Assembly (NCBI RefSeq): GCF_040719375.1
Contig: NZ_JBFDTP010000002.1
Location: forward strand, 124,001 to 188,000
DNA length: 64,000 nt
Reading direction: 5' to 3'
From: Clostridium sp. AN503
GTDB taxonomy: Bacteria > Bacillota > Clostridia > Lachnospirales > Lachnospiraceae
A program made the translations under genes and the position numbers. Positions 1-8,334 of the stretch are shown in pieces (position 1 is the stretch's first letter; every line of letters begins with the position of its first letter). Below the pieces are notes generated by a model. That model saw nothing but the letters and a program-made list of their open reading frames with translations, ran no database searches and was not told where the DNA came from.

Positions 1-10
1 AAAAACTTTA

Positions 11-35
11 ATATGTAGTAATCAAAACTACATAT
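11..35. repeat. Inverted repeat, 8-bp arms, window start
   Basis: ATATGTAG (11-18) and CTACATAT (28-35) are exact inverted copies separated by 9 bases in an AT-rich stretch. The region 1-188 holds no gene and precedes the pseudouridine synthase. The pair could be the terminator stem of a gene outside the window or an operator. No T-run follows, so the role is open. Confidence 0.4.
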
Positions 36-101
36 AACTGTTTAGTATACTATACATCTGTTGGAGAAAAAATGCAAGGTTTTTTAAAAAAGAATCATTA
101 A

Positions 102-118
102 ACTTTGATAATCAAAGT
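102..118. promoter_or_regulatory. 17-bp palindrome upstream of the pseudouridine synthase
   Basis: ACTTTGAT-A-ATCAAAGT is a perfect palindrome about 70 bases before the chosen start at 189. Perfect symmetry around one central base fits a homodimeric repressor site. It could also be a weak hairpin in the leader. No regulator gene is adjacent. Confidence 0.4.
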
Positions 119-188
119 AATGACCTGGAATATTTCTGATCTATGTCAGAAAGAAACTTTTAATCAAAAGAAAAGCGGAGGAAAAAAC

Positions 189-1016
189 ATGCTGCGCATT
201 TTATATGAGGATGAACATATGATTGTGGTGTGGAAGCCGGTGGGGATGGAATCCCAGTCCAGCCGTGGTTTTGGGGCGGATATGGTCAGTGAGATCCGGC
301 GGCATATACACAAGTTATCCACAAAGACATCCCCAAAAACCGGAGAACCCTATGTGGGAGTTATCCACAGGCTGGATAAGCCGGTCAGCGGCGTGATGGT
401 GTACGCCAAGGAGAAGAAAGCCGCTGCGGTCTTAAGCAGGCAGGTGGCGGAAGGGAAGATGAAGAAGCGTTATTTGGCAGTGGTTTGTGGAAAACCTGTG
501 GATAATGTGGAAAACTATGTGGATTATCTGTTGAAGGACGATAAAATGAACGTATCCCGGATTGTGGATATGGGGATAACCGGGGCGAAGCAGGCGGAAC
601 TTATCTGCCGGACGCTGGAGACAAAGCAGGTGGAGCCATATGGACTGCTGTCTTTGGCAGAGATCGAGCTGCTGACCGGGCGACATCACCAGATCCGCGT
701 GCAGATGGCAGGCCATGGACTGCCGCTCTGGGGGGATAATCGGTATAATCCGCAGTTTGGCGGGACATGCGGCCCGGCAGGAGCGCCTGGCAGAGCGCCG
801 TCAGTTCCATTGGCTGGACTTATCCACAACGGATCACGGGGACATTTGGCGGAGCCGGCGGCCAGTGTGCCTCCAGTCCCGTCCGTCCGCAGCCGTGCGG
901 ATGTCGCCCTTGCGGCATACCAGCTCACCTTCGCCCACCCGGTGACGGGAAAAACCATGACATTCCGGCAGGCTCCGGACGGAAAGATCTTCCGGGAATT
1001 TCATATACCTCAATAA
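189..1016 (+). CDS. RluA-family RNA pseudouridine synthase
   Basis: Converts a uridine in rRNA or tRNA to pseudouridine in the cytoplasm. The 275-residue protein shows the RluA hallmark HRLDKPVSG at residues 60-68 with catalytic Asp63, an early KPVGM motif, and HHQIRVQMA in the C-terminal half. I take ATG 189 because GGAGG lies 7 bases upstream and the next 5' in-frame start has no ribosome site and would add 28 low-complexity residues. A 60-residue stretch after HHQIRVQMA is unusually rich in Gly, Ala, Pro and Ser, sitting where family members have only a short loop. Target site (RluA, RluC or RluD type) cannot be assigned. Confidence 0.85.
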   Translation: MLRILYEDEHMIVVWKPVGMESQSSRGFGADMVSEIRRHIHKLSTKTSPKTGEPYVGVIHRLDKPVSGVMVYAKEKKAAAVLSRQVAEGKMKKRYLAVVCGKPVDNVENYVDYLLKDDKMNVSRIVDMGITGAKQAELICRTLETKQVEPYGLLSLAEIELLTGRHHQIRVQMAGHGLPLWGDNRYNPQFGGTCGPAGAPGRAPSVPLAGLIHNGSRGHLAEPAASVPPVPSVRSRADVALAAYQLTFAHPVTGKTMTFRQAPDGKIFREFHIPQ

Positions 1017-1035
1017 ACTGTGGAAGCGAGACAAT

Positions 1036-1140
1036 ATAAAATTACATCGCATAAAGCTGCTGAATATAAAGCTACTCAACATAAAGATACTTAACATAAA
1101 AATACCCAACATAAAAATATCCGATATAAAAATATCTGAC
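1036..1140. repeat. Seven tandem 15-bp repeats
   Basis: Seven units of exactly 15 bases, each starting ATAAA, run without gaps at 1036, 1051, 1066, 1081, 1096, 1111 and 1126; a partial eighth starts at 1141. Units 3 to 7 differ at only a few positions and follow ATAAARATAYYYRAY. The array fills nearly the whole gap between the pseudouridine synthase and the methyltransferase and ends 23 bases before the latter's start. Confidence 0.9.
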
Positions 1141-1163
1141 AAAAAAATACAGGGGGATGAAAC

Positions 1164-1940
1164 ATGGACATACTCGAGACCAATCGAAAAAGCTGGAATG
1201 AAAAAGTAAAACAGGGGAATCCCTGGACACTGCCGGTAACGGGCGAGCTGATAGAAAAAGCCCGCGGCGGGATATGGAGCATCGTTGTGACAGCCACGAG
1301 ACCGGTTCCTGCAGGGTGGTTTCCACCTGTCCGTGGAAAAGATGTTCTGTGCCTGGCATCAGGCGGAGGACAGCAGGGGCCTGTTTTGGCGGCGGCAGGA
1401 GCTAAAGTAACCGTGCTGGATTTTTCAGAATCACAGCTTGGGCAGGACCGTATCGTGGCAGAGCGGGAGAATCTTGATATTCGGACCGTATGCGCGGATA
1501 TGCGTGATTTGAGCATGTTTGAGGACCGGCAGTTTGATCTCATTATCCATCCGGTCTCCAACGTATATATTCCCGATATTCAGCCGGTGTGGAATGAGGC
1601 ATTCCGCGTATTAAAAGAGGGCGGGGTCATGATCAGCGGATTTATGAATCCCGTGTTTTACCTGTTTGACTGGGATCTGCAGGAGGAGGGGATCCTGCAG
1701 GTGAAGTATCCGATCCCCTATTCCGATCTGGATCATCTCACGGAAGAACAGAAGAGTGACCAGGAAAACGGCGCGATTGAGTTTGGACATACCTTGGAGG
1801 CACAGATCCAGGGCCAGATGGAGGCGGGATTTTATCTCACCGGTTTTTATGAAGATACGTTCGGCGGAGAAAGGCTGCTGGATCAATATTGCAGTTCCTT
1901 TATAGCAACCAGGGCAGTGAAACCGGCAAAACAGCGGTAG
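1164..1940 (+). CDS. Class I SAM-dependent methyltransferase
   Basis: Transfers a methyl group from S-adenosylmethionine to an unidentified substrate. The 258-residue protein has the Rossmann motif I as VLCLASGGGQQG at residues 61-72, the acidic end of strand 2 in VTVLDFS, a CADMRDL motif II region and the post-motif FRVLKEGGVMI. It matches the cytosolic Methyltransf_11/25 type in length. AGGGGG lies 7 bases before ATG 1164. The upstream gap is occupied by the 15-bp tandem array, so expression may depend on that DNA. Substrate unknown. Confidence 0.85.
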   Translation: MDILETNRKSWNEKVKQGNPWTLPVTGELIEKARGGIWSIVVTATRPVPAGWFPPVRGKDVLCLASGGGQQGPVLAAAGAKVTVLDFSESQLGQDRIVAERENLDIRTVCADMRDLSMFEDRQFDLIIHPVSNVYIPDIQPVWNEAFRVLKEGGVMISGFMNPVFYLFDWDLQEEGILQVKYPIPYSDLDHLTEEQKSDQENGAIEFGHTLEAQIQGQMEAGFYLTGFYEDTFGGERLLDQYCSSFIATRAVKPAKQR

Positions 1941-1998
1941 AAGCGGTAGAACAGGGCATATCCAGAAAAGGCAATCCATGTCAGATTGTCGATATCTG

Positions 1999-2062
1999 TT
2001 GACGCAGGCACAGATTTTCTTATATAATGGGTAAGAATTTGAATTCATAGTAATATACTATG
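1999..2062 (+). promoter_or_regulatory. Promoter and palindromic operator for the AbgT gene
   Basis: TTGACG (1999-2004) and TATAAT (2023-2028) are separated by 18 bases, a good sigma-A promoter. CATAGTA-ATA-TACTATG (2046-2062) is a perfect palindrome that begins about 11 bases after the expected transcription start, where a bound repressor would block initiation or clearance. The cognate regulator is not evident; the neighbouring AraC gene is one option. Confidence 0.6.
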
Positions 2063-2157
2063 GATAAAATTTCCCAAAAAGGAAATTGAAAAAGCTTTTC
2101 AACTGTAGGGATACAAAACAGTTCTAAAGCAGCGTGAAAACAGATGGAGGTAAGGAA

Positions 2158-3720
2158 ATGAACAACAAAGCAGCAAAGAGAGAAAAGCTGACGTGGTTTG
2201 CCAGATTTTTGAATATAGTTGAAACTGCCGGCAACCGACTCCCCCATCCGATTACCATGTTTGCCATCCTGGCGGTGGCAATCGTATTGATTTCCGGTTT
2301 GTGCGCGGCACTGGGGGTGTCGGCTACCGGGGAAATGATTGATGCAAAGACAATGGAAGTATCGGAACAGACCATCACGGTAGTCAGCCTGATGAACCGG
2401 GAGGGACTGGCCTATATGCTCACCCAGGCGGTGAACAATTTTACAGGATTTGCACCTTTGGGCGTGGTGCTTGTGACCATGCTTGGGGTGGGATGCGCGG
2501 AGGGCAGCGGATATCTGTCCGCCCTGATGAAAAAAGCGGTGTCCGTGACGCCAGCCATGATCGTGACACCGATGCTGGTATTTTTGGGCGTCATGTCCAA
2601 TGTGGCCTCGGATATCGGCTATGTGGTGCTGATCCCCATCGGCGCCGTGGTATTTATGGCATACGGAAGGCATCCGCTGGCAGGACTGGCGGCGGCGTTT
2701 GCGGGAGTTTCCGGGGGATTCTCCGCCAATCTGCTGATCGGCACCTTAGATCCGATGCTGGCAGGCTTAAGCACGGAGGCGGCCCGTATGGTGGACCCGG
2801 CCTATGTGGTGCAGCCTACGGCCAACTGGTATTTTATGATCGTGTCCACGGTGGTCATTGTGGTCATCGGGACCCTGGTGACGGACCGGATCGTGGAACC
2901 GCGCCTGTCGGCCCACCGGCATACCGGTGAAGATGTGGAGACGGCCACGGCGCTGAGCGGGCAGGAAAAAAAGGCCCTGCGGCTGGCGAATCTGACTCTG
3001 TTCGGATTCATTGCAGCGGTGGCGCTTTTGGCTCTGCCGCAGAACTCATTTTTGAGAAATGCAGAGACAGGGAGCCTGATGAACAACTCCCCGTTCATGG
3101 ATGGTCTGATCATTCTGATCGCTCTTCTGTTCTTCTTGCCGTCCGTGGTATATGGCAGGGTGTCGGGCAATTATAAGGATGAGAAGGATGTGTGCAATCA
3201 GCTTGGCGTCAACATGTCCGCCATGGGAAGCTATATCGCCCTGGCCTTTGTGGCGGCCCAGTTCATCAGTTACTTTAACTATACGAAGCTGGGGTCCGTG
3301 CTGGCCTTAAAGGGCGCGTCCTTTTTAGAGCAGGCGGGCGTTGGCGGGCCTGTACTGATGATCTGTTTCATCCTGTTCTCAGCCCTGATCAATCTGGTGA
3401 TGGGATCTGCCTCCGCCAAGTGGACGATCCTGGCGCCGGTATTTGTGCCCATGTTCATGCTGCTTGGCTACTCACCGGAGCTGACCCAGGTGGCGTACCG
3501 CATCGGCGACTCCTGCACGAACCTGATCACCCCCTTAATGACGTACTTTGCCATGATCGTGGTATTTGCCAAAAAGTACGACAAGGATTCCGGCATCGGA
3601 ACCCTGATCTCCACCATGCTGCCCTACAGCCTGTTCTTTATGATCGGCTGGTCGGTGCTTTTAGTGGTATGGATGATGCTCGGGCTTCCGCTGGGGCCGG
3701 GCGCGGCCATGACATTCTGA
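2158..3720 (+). CDS. abgT: AbgT-family transporter
   Basis: Twelve-helix-type inner-membrane carrier of the AbgT family, whose known members import p-aminobenzoyl-glutamate or export antimetabolites such as sulfonamides. The 520-residue sequence is hydrophobic throughout and shows family-typical stretches: NRLPHPITMFAIL near residue 25, GGFSANLLIGTLDPML near 190, and SASAKWTILAPVFVPM near 430. ATG 2158 is preceded by GGAGGTAAGGAA, so a shorter protein than the longest frame is chosen. It stands alone with its own promoter and faces the AraC gene. No abgA/abgB-type hydrolase is adjacent, so the physiological substrate is unsettled. Confidence 0.9.
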   Translation: MNNKAAKREKLTWFARFLNIVETAGNRLPHPITMFAILAVAIVLISGLCAALGVSATGEMIDAKTMEVSEQTITVVSLMNREGLAYMLTQAVNNFTGFAPLGVVLVTMLGVGCAEGSGYLSALMKKAVSVTPAMIVTPMLVFLGVMSNVASDIGYVVLIPIGAVVFMAYGRHPLAGLAAAFAGVSGGFSANLLIGTLDPMLAGLSTEAARMVDPAYVVQPTANWYFMIVSTVVIVVIGTLVTDRIVEPRLSAHRHTGEDVETATALSGQEKKALRLANLTLFGFIAAVALLALPQNSFLRNAETGSLMNNSPFMDGLIILIALLFFLPSVVYGRVSGNYKDEKDVCNQLGVNMSAMGSYIALAFVAAQFISYFNYTKLGSVLALKGASFLEQAGVGGPVLMICFILFSALINLVMGSASAKWTILAPVFVPMFMLLGYSPELTQVAYRIGDSCTNLITPLMTYFAMIVVFAKKYDKDSGIGTLISTMLPYSLFFMIGWSVLLVVWMMLGLPLGPGAAMTF

Positions 3721-3738
3721 GGAGTTAGGGCTGCTCCA

Positions 3739-4590
3739 CTATGGTGTAAGCTTATTCTGCGCTCTCCACTCCCTGGGGGAGATCCCGTACACATTTTTAA
3801 ATGCTCTGGAAAAATGGAGCTGGCTGGGGTATCCGACGGCGTTGCTGATATCCCGGATCGCCAGCTCTGTCAGCTTCAACAGCTCCGCCGCCTTGCTCAT
3901 GCGGTAGCTGATCAGGAATTCCTGGGGGCTTTTGCCCGTTGCATCCCGGAAGATCTTTCCAAAATAACTCCTGTTTAAATTACAGAAAGCGGCAATATCC
4001 TCAACCGAAATATCATTCTGGAAGTTCTGTTCAATAAAGGACAGGGCTTCTTTTACATAGAAGTCCCGCATCTTCCCGCTCTGGAGAAGCTTGCGGGAGG
4101 CACAGGAGCGGGTCAGATAATCCAAAAACAGGTACAGATGCCCGATCAGGTGATAGGGGGACTGGTTTGGATTCTGAGCGATGTAGAGCATCTCGTTCTT
4201 TAACTGGGCCGTCAAGTCCCGCGCGTTGGAGTGGTAGACCGGATGATCCATATCCAGTCCCGCAAGCTCTATGGCTTCCTTCACCCGCAGCCCGTCGAAC
4301 TCCAGCCAGGTGTACTCCCAGGGATGGTCCTTGTCCGCGTAATAGGTGTTCACCTGCTTGGGAAAGATCATAAAGCCTTCGCCGCTCTTGATCTTGTAAG
4401 TGTTGGTGATCCCCCTGGAATCGGTGGACTGGAGCGTGCCGGTTCCGGAGATCACATAGTGGAACAGATAATGGTTCCTGGCATAAGGGCCATAGGAGTG
4501 CAGCGGTTCACATTCCTCCCACCCATATTGATATAAACCAAGGTCAACAAACCGTTCATTTGGAAAAATAGAAAACATCATATGGTCCAT
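3739..4590 (-). CDS. AraC-family transcriptional regulator
   Basis: Likely activator of the divergent alpha-galactoside operon. The 283-residue protein has an N-terminal cupin-like sugar-sensing half (residues 1-165) and a C-terminal double helix-turn-helix (about 185-280), with ISVEDIAAFCNLNRSYFGKIF as first recognition unit and IRDISNAVGYPSQLHFSRAF as second. This architecture matches the MsmR/RafR regulators that sit beside raffinose or multiple-sugar operons. GGGAG lies upstream of the chosen start. Its 3' end nearly meets the AbgT gene. Ligand is inferred from context only. Confidence 0.9.
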   Translation of the reverse strand: MDHMMFSIFPNERFVDLGLYQYGWEECEPLHSYGPYARNHYLFHYVISGTGTLQSTDSRGITNTYKIKSGEGFMIFPKQVNTYYADKDHPWEYTWLEFDGLRVKEAIELAGLDMDHPVYHSNARDLTAQLKNEMLYIAQNPNQSPYHLIGHLYLFLDYLTRSCASRKLLQSGKMRDFYVKEALSFIEQNFQNDISVEDIAAFCNLNRSYFGKIFRDATGKSPQEFLISYRMSKAAELLKLTELAIRDISNAVGYPSQLHFSRAFKNVYGISPREWRAQNKLTP

Positions 4591-4641
4591 AAAGCATCTC
4601 CCTTGTCACGAAAATCCACATAATCTGCAATAATCATCCCT

Positions 4642-4706
4642 ATTATATACCAAAATGCGTCCTGACATCAACCATAAGAGAGAAAAACAGCATTTTGGTA
4701 TATAAT
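4642..4706. promoter_or_regulatory. Divergent promoter region with 17-bp inverted repeat
   Basis: A perfect 17-bp inverted repeat (4642-4658 and 4690-4706, 31-base spacer) lies between the AraC gene and the binding-protein gene. Each arm contains a -10: TATAAT on the minus strand (4647-4642), with TTGATG (4671-4666) 18 bases upstream, serves the AraC gene. TGGTATATA (4696-4704), an extended -10 with no good -35, serves the rightward operon, as expected for an activator-dependent promoter. The duplicated arms are natural candidates for AraC-protein binding. Confidence 0.65.
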
Positions 4707-4806
4707 CCACAAAATCCATACATTTACTCTGAGCTTTGCAGATAGTATGATATCCATGTAAAGCATTACCGCGCGGGTAACCAGTAGGAAACAGGGGGTA
4801 GATATT

Positions 4807-6102
4807 ATGCTGAAATGGAAGAAACAAAGCATTGCCGCAGGACTGGCGGTCCTGATGGCTTCTTCGGCTTTAAGCGGATGTGCAGGCGCCGGACAGGACG
4901 GCAAGGTCAGCCTGTCCTTTCAGATCTGGGATAATGCCCAGCGTGGAGGAATGCAGGCCATAGCGGACGCCTACATGGCAAAGCATCCCGAGGTGACGGT
5001 GGATGTACAGGTCACCAGTTGGGATGAGTACTGGACCAAATTGGACGCCGCGGCGGAATCAAACCAGCTTCCGGATATATTCTGGATGCATACGAACCAG
5101 ATCTTGAAATACGCAGATTACGGGATGCTGGCAGATGTGACGGATCTCTATGACGATGTGGACCCGGATTATTACAACAAGCATTATTCCGAGATCTCCC
5201 AGGACAATGCCAGAGGCTCCGACGGCAGGATGTACGGTGTGCCGAAGGATAAGGATACCATAGGCCTGGTCTACAACAAGGTACTGTTCGACCAGGCGGG
5301 AGTCGCCTATCCGGATGAGACCTGGACCTGGGACGATCTGTGCAGCGCTTCCGCAGCCATCTATGAGAAGACCGGAAAATACGGTTATATGGCTTATGCG
5401 GACGACCAGCTCGGATACTGGAATTTCGTGTACCAGGCCGGCGGGTATATTTTAAACGAGGATAAGACGAAGGCGGGATTTGATCAGCCGGGTACGAAAA
5501 AGGGCATGGAATTTTATATCAATCTTCAGAAAGAACCCTGGTGCCCGGATCAGAATTATTTTGCGGAGACCAACCCGGGCACGGCATTCGCCTCCGGGCA
5601 GGGAGCCATGTACTTAGAAGGCAACTGGAACCTGATGTCCATGATGGAGAACAACAAGGATATCGAAGGCCAGTGGGACATCGCGGTGCTGCCCAAATGC
5701 CCGGATCCGGTGAGCGGGGACGGAAGGGCTACCATTTCCAACGGCCTGTCCTACGCTACCGGCGCAAAAGGGAAAAAGCTCTCCTACGCCCTGGACTTTC
5801 TAAAGTTCTGCGGTTCTGAGGAAGGGCAGCGGGTACAGGGAATGTCCGGCGCGGCCATCCCTGCCTACATAGGGCTTGAAGATACCTGGATCCAGGCGTT
5901 TGACCGGTTTGAACACAAGCTGAGCGTGGAGCACTGTGTAGAGATGTTCCCTTACGGCGTGCAGAGCGTCAACAATGCATCAAGGCCTAACTGGAAGACG
6001 CAGGTAAATGATATTCTGCTTAAGATCTACAGCGGCGAGCTGACCCTGGAAGAAGGGCTGGCGCGGATGCAGAAACAGGTTGACGAGGCGAAGGCGCCGT
6101 AA
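4807..6102 (+). CDS. Sugar ABC transporter substrate-binding lipoprotein
   Basis: Captures an oligosaccharide outside the membrane and delivers it to the permeases encoded downstream. The 431-residue protein has a lipoprotein signal peptide with lipobox LSGC (Cys25), followed by an extracellular solute-binding family 1 (MalE/UgpB/MsmE type) sequence. Family-typical stretches include NQLPDIFWMHTNQILKYA and AMYLEGNWNLMSMMENN. GGGGG precedes the ATG by 8 bases. It heads the operon with two permeases, alpha-galactosidase and an amylosucrase-like enzyme, which points to raffinose-family sugars or melibiose. No ATPase gene is in the operon; a shared MsmX-type ATPase elsewhere would be needed. Confidence 0.92.
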   Translation: MLKWKKQSIAAGLAVLMASSALSGCAGAGQDGKVSLSFQIWDNAQRGGMQAIADAYMAKHPEVTVDVQVTSWDEYWTKLDAAAESNQLPDIFWMHTNQILKYADYGMLADVTDLYDDVDPDYYNKHYSEISQDNARGSDGRMYGVPKDKDTIGLVYNKVLFDQAGVAYPDETWTWDDLCSASAAIYEKTGKYGYMAYADDQLGYWNFVYQAGGYILNEDKTKAGFDQPGTKKGMEFYINLQKEPWCPDQNYFAETNPGTAFASGQGAMYLEGNWNLMSMMENNKDIEGQWDIAVLPKCPDPVSGDGRATISNGLSYATGAKGKKLSYALDFLKFCGSEEGQRVQGMSGAAIPAYIGLEDTWIQAFDRFEHKLSVEHCVEMFPYGVQSVNNASRPNWKTQVNDILLKIYSGELTLEEGLARMQKQVDEAKAP

Positions 6103-6141
6103 AAGGTTGACGTCTAGAGCGCTCAAGAACAGGAGGAAATC

Positions 6142-6738
6142 ATGGGAAAGAAAAAATGGCTTACAGAAGATGCAAAATGGGGCTATCTGCTGGTAGCGCC
6201 AACGATCATCGGCCTGGTACTGTTAAACGTATATCCGTTTATCCAGACCCTGGTCTTAAGTTTTTCCACCACGCATCCCTTTGGATATTATGAGATCACG
6301 GGTGTCGGGAACTATGTACAGATGTTTTCCGATAAGGAATTCTGGAAAGCGACCTGGAATTCCATCTACTTCTGCATCCTGACCGTGCCGCTGGGAGTGT
6401 TCCTCTCCCTGCTGACGGCGGTCCTGTTAAATGCGAAGATCGCGGGCAAGACGGCGTTTCGGGCGATCTATTTCCTGCCGATGGTAGTGGCGCCCGCGGC
6501 TATCGCTATGGTGTGGAAATGGATCTTCAACGCGGAGTACGGGATCATCAACCAGATCATCGGAACCAAGGTAAACTGGCTGACCAACCCGGCGCTGGTG
6601 CTCCCGGCCTGCGCGGTGGTGGCGATCTGGAGCGCCGTAGGGTATGACGCGGTGCTGCTTTTATCGGGTATCCAGAATATTTCCAAAAGCTACTATGAGG
6701 CGGCAAGCTTAGACGGGGCCAGCAAGGTGCAGCAGTTT
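6142..6738 (+). pseudogene. Sugar ABC permease 1, 5' part, split by IS
   Basis: N-terminal 199 residues of a MalF/UgpA-type inner-membrane permease. It carries hydrophobic segments at about 17-37, 75-95, 110-130 and 155-175 and the start of the EAA loop (YEAASLDGASKVQQF) that docks the ATPase. Translation then runs into the insertion sequence and stops at 6897 after 53 foreign residues. The downstream part resumes at 8552. As it stands the importer should lack a working first permease. AGGAGG lies 7 bases before ATG 6142. Confidence 0.9.
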
Positions 6739-6858
6739 GAACTGTCCCCCTTGTCAAGGACATTTTTAAAAGTGGGGCAGTTTATTTTTCCTCCTCTTTT
6801 ACCTACATCCTGTTCTCAGATGTCCTGTTTTCTATTATTATGGTATTCTATGATAGTT

Positions 6859-7872
6859 TTAAGTAATCTTGTTACTTTGAAGTATTCTGCCTCCTAATTC
6901 CTCCGGCCTTTTTGTAATCACCGGACAGGACGGCCTGTTGGGGATATCCAGTGGATACTTCCCAGTGATGAAAAAGTCATAAAACTCGTTTGGGGCTAAC
7001 TTTGCAAGTTTCCATTGGTAACGCTCATTATTGTAGTACTCCATATAGTCATCTATCACACACTTTACTTCGATGAACGCAGCACAATCCGCCAGGTTTC
7101 CCCTGATGTGGTCCTTCATATGCCCGAAGAAGCTTTCCTGCGGGGCATTGTCCCAGCAGCAGCCCTTGCGGGACATGGACTGGCGCAGTTTTCTGTCATA
7201 AAGGATGTTGATAAAGCTTCGGCTGGTATAATGACAGCCCTGGTCGCTGTGGATAATTGTTTCGGCATGCAGGGAGATTCCATGGTCTGCGATCAGCCTC
7301 TCCACTGTTTCCAGTACGAAGTCCACTTCCAGCGATTCGCTGAGCACATAAGAGAGTATCTGTTTCGTAAAAGCATCCAGGATCGTAGACAGATAAGCAA
7401 ACCTTCCGGCATAAGGCAGGTAAGTGATATCTGTCAGCAACACCATCCTCGGCCCATAACTTTCGAACTCACGGCGGAGCAGGTTATCCGAAACACTTCC
7501 AGTCCGGAGCGCTTTTGCGAGTCTCTTATTGGGATTCGGGCCCCGGTATGGGCAGGACAGCCGGAACTTTTCCATCAGCCTGCGGATCTTTTTCAGGTTC
7601 ATGATGACCGGAGGGTCACTGTGGAGCAGAGCCATATGGATGCCCCGGGCTCCTTTGGGATAACCGTGCTGCTTATAAGCGGACAGTACCAGCTCGAAAT
7701 CCCGGCGGTCCTCCTCTTCCTTCTGCTCACGGACCGGGGCAGCTTTCAGCCAGGCATAATAGCCGCTCCTGGAAACCCCGGCTGCCGAACAGAGTTCTTT
7801 GGCGGAGAGGGTGTTCCCGTTCTGTGCCAGGGTCTGCTGAATAATCTCAAAAATACACGAAGAGTCGTTCAT
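6859..7872 (-). CDS. IS3-family transposase OrfB, catalytic part
   Basis: Cuts and joins DNA ends during transposition. The 337-residue frame has the IS3 HTH_21 region (about residues 20-120) and an rve integrase core with the DDE triad Asp148 (TDITYL), Asp210 (HSDQGCHY) and Glu246 (ESFFGHMK). The 35-residue gap between the second Asp and Glu is the classic DD(35)E spacing. The working enzyme is probably the OrfAB fusion made by -1 frameshifting, since the region upstream of this ATG is open in this frame back to the slip site. No damage is visible. Confidence 0.95.
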   Translation of the reverse strand: MNDSSCIFEIIQQTLAQNGNTLSAKELCSAAGVSRSGYYAWLKAAPVREQKEEEDRRDFELVLSAYKQHGYPKGARGIHMALLHSDPPVIMNLKKIRRLMEKFRLSCPYRGPNPNKRLAKALRTGSVSDNLLRREFESYGPRMVLLTDITYLPYAGRFAYLSTILDAFTKQILSYVLSESLEVDFVLETVERLIADHGISLHAETIIHSDQGCHYTSRSFINILYDRKLRQSMSRKGCCWDNAPQESFFGHMKDHIRGNLADCAAFIEVKCVIDDYMEYYNNERYQWKLAKLAPNEFYDFFITGKYPLDIPNRPSCPVITKRPEELGGRILQSNKIT

Positions 7873-7883
7873 GAGCAGTGCAC

Positions 7884-8303
7884 CTACTTTCTGGTAGTTC
7901 TGACTGCAGAAATTTTTTTTAAAAACTCCACTTCCTGTTTCAGGTAATCGACCTCATGCCGAAGCTGTTTCAGTTCTTCTTTTTCAGATGCATGGTTATC
8001 ACCCGTCTGCTCCTGGGGCTGCCTCTTTCCATGTGTGTAGTTCCCTTCGTAGAAACAGCCGTACTTCTTGTACTGTTCCCGGATGTGGCCGGAAATACTC
8101 CAGATCCTGCGCTCCCCCAGGATGGCCGGGTTATAGCCGTGATCCTCCAGAATCTTCCGGGGAAGTTCCCCTTTCTGGTATTCTGAATAAAAGATCTCTT
8201 TGAACTCTTTGGTAAGGTTCAATTGAAACTGGGTCACGCTGTAGGTGTAAGGGTTTTGTCGCAGCAACAGTATTTCTTCTTCGGTAAAGGGTTTTCTGCT
8301 CAT
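7884..8303 (-). CDS. IS3-family transposase OrfA, DNA-binding part
   Basis: The 139-residue protein provides terminal-repeat recognition for the IS. The N-terminal half resembles a helix-turn-helix; the C-terminus has a leucine-zipper-like heptad run (LKQLRHEVDYLKQEVEFLKK, about 112-131). It overlaps by frame the slippery heptamer A_AAA_AAA at its end, after which it terminates with 9 further residues. Alone it probably acts as a repressor, as OrfA proteins do in IS911-type elements. Confidence 0.9.
   Translation of the reverse strand: MSRKPFTEEEILLLRQNPYTYSVTQFQLNLTKEFKEIFYSEYQKGELPRKILEDHGYNPAILGERRIWSISGHIREQYKKYGCFYEGNYTHGKRQPQEQTGDNHASEKEELKQLRHEVDYLKQEVEFLKKISAVRTTRK
7914..7920 (-). 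other. Programmed -1 frameshift site A_AAA_AAA
   Basis: On the minus strand the orfA codons read TTA AAA AAA ATT, so the heptamer A_AAA_AAA sits in the zero frame. Slipping back one base gives codons for NFCSQNYQKVGALL and then enters orfB at its ATG with no stop. This would fuse OrfA to OrfB exactly as in other IS3 elements. Confidence 0.85.
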
Positions 8304-8319
8304 GGTATTCCTCCTGTTG

Positions 8320-8334
8320 TTCTTAATTTAAGAA
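8320..8334. promoter_or_regulatory. Palindrome upstream of orfA
   Basis: TTCTTAA-T-TTAAGAA is a perfect palindrome 17 bases before the orfA start, inside the IS. It also lies inside a larger GGTATTC/GAATACC inverted pair. It may be an OrfA operator or a structure that blocks read-through translation. The rest of 8335-8551 shows no gene, only the right terminal repeat. Confidence 0.4.

Noticed and set aside
834..1561. Leftward frames translating the 15-bp repeats into pentapeptide repeats (FYVGY- and FMLSI-like)
   Set aside because: The peptide periodicity only reflects the DNA repeat; no start signal and no upstream gene context.
6859..8303. Long rightward frames opposite the transposase (for example 7015-7947)
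   Set aside because: They lie antisense to clear IS3 orfA/orfB, show no family motif and lack ribosome sites.
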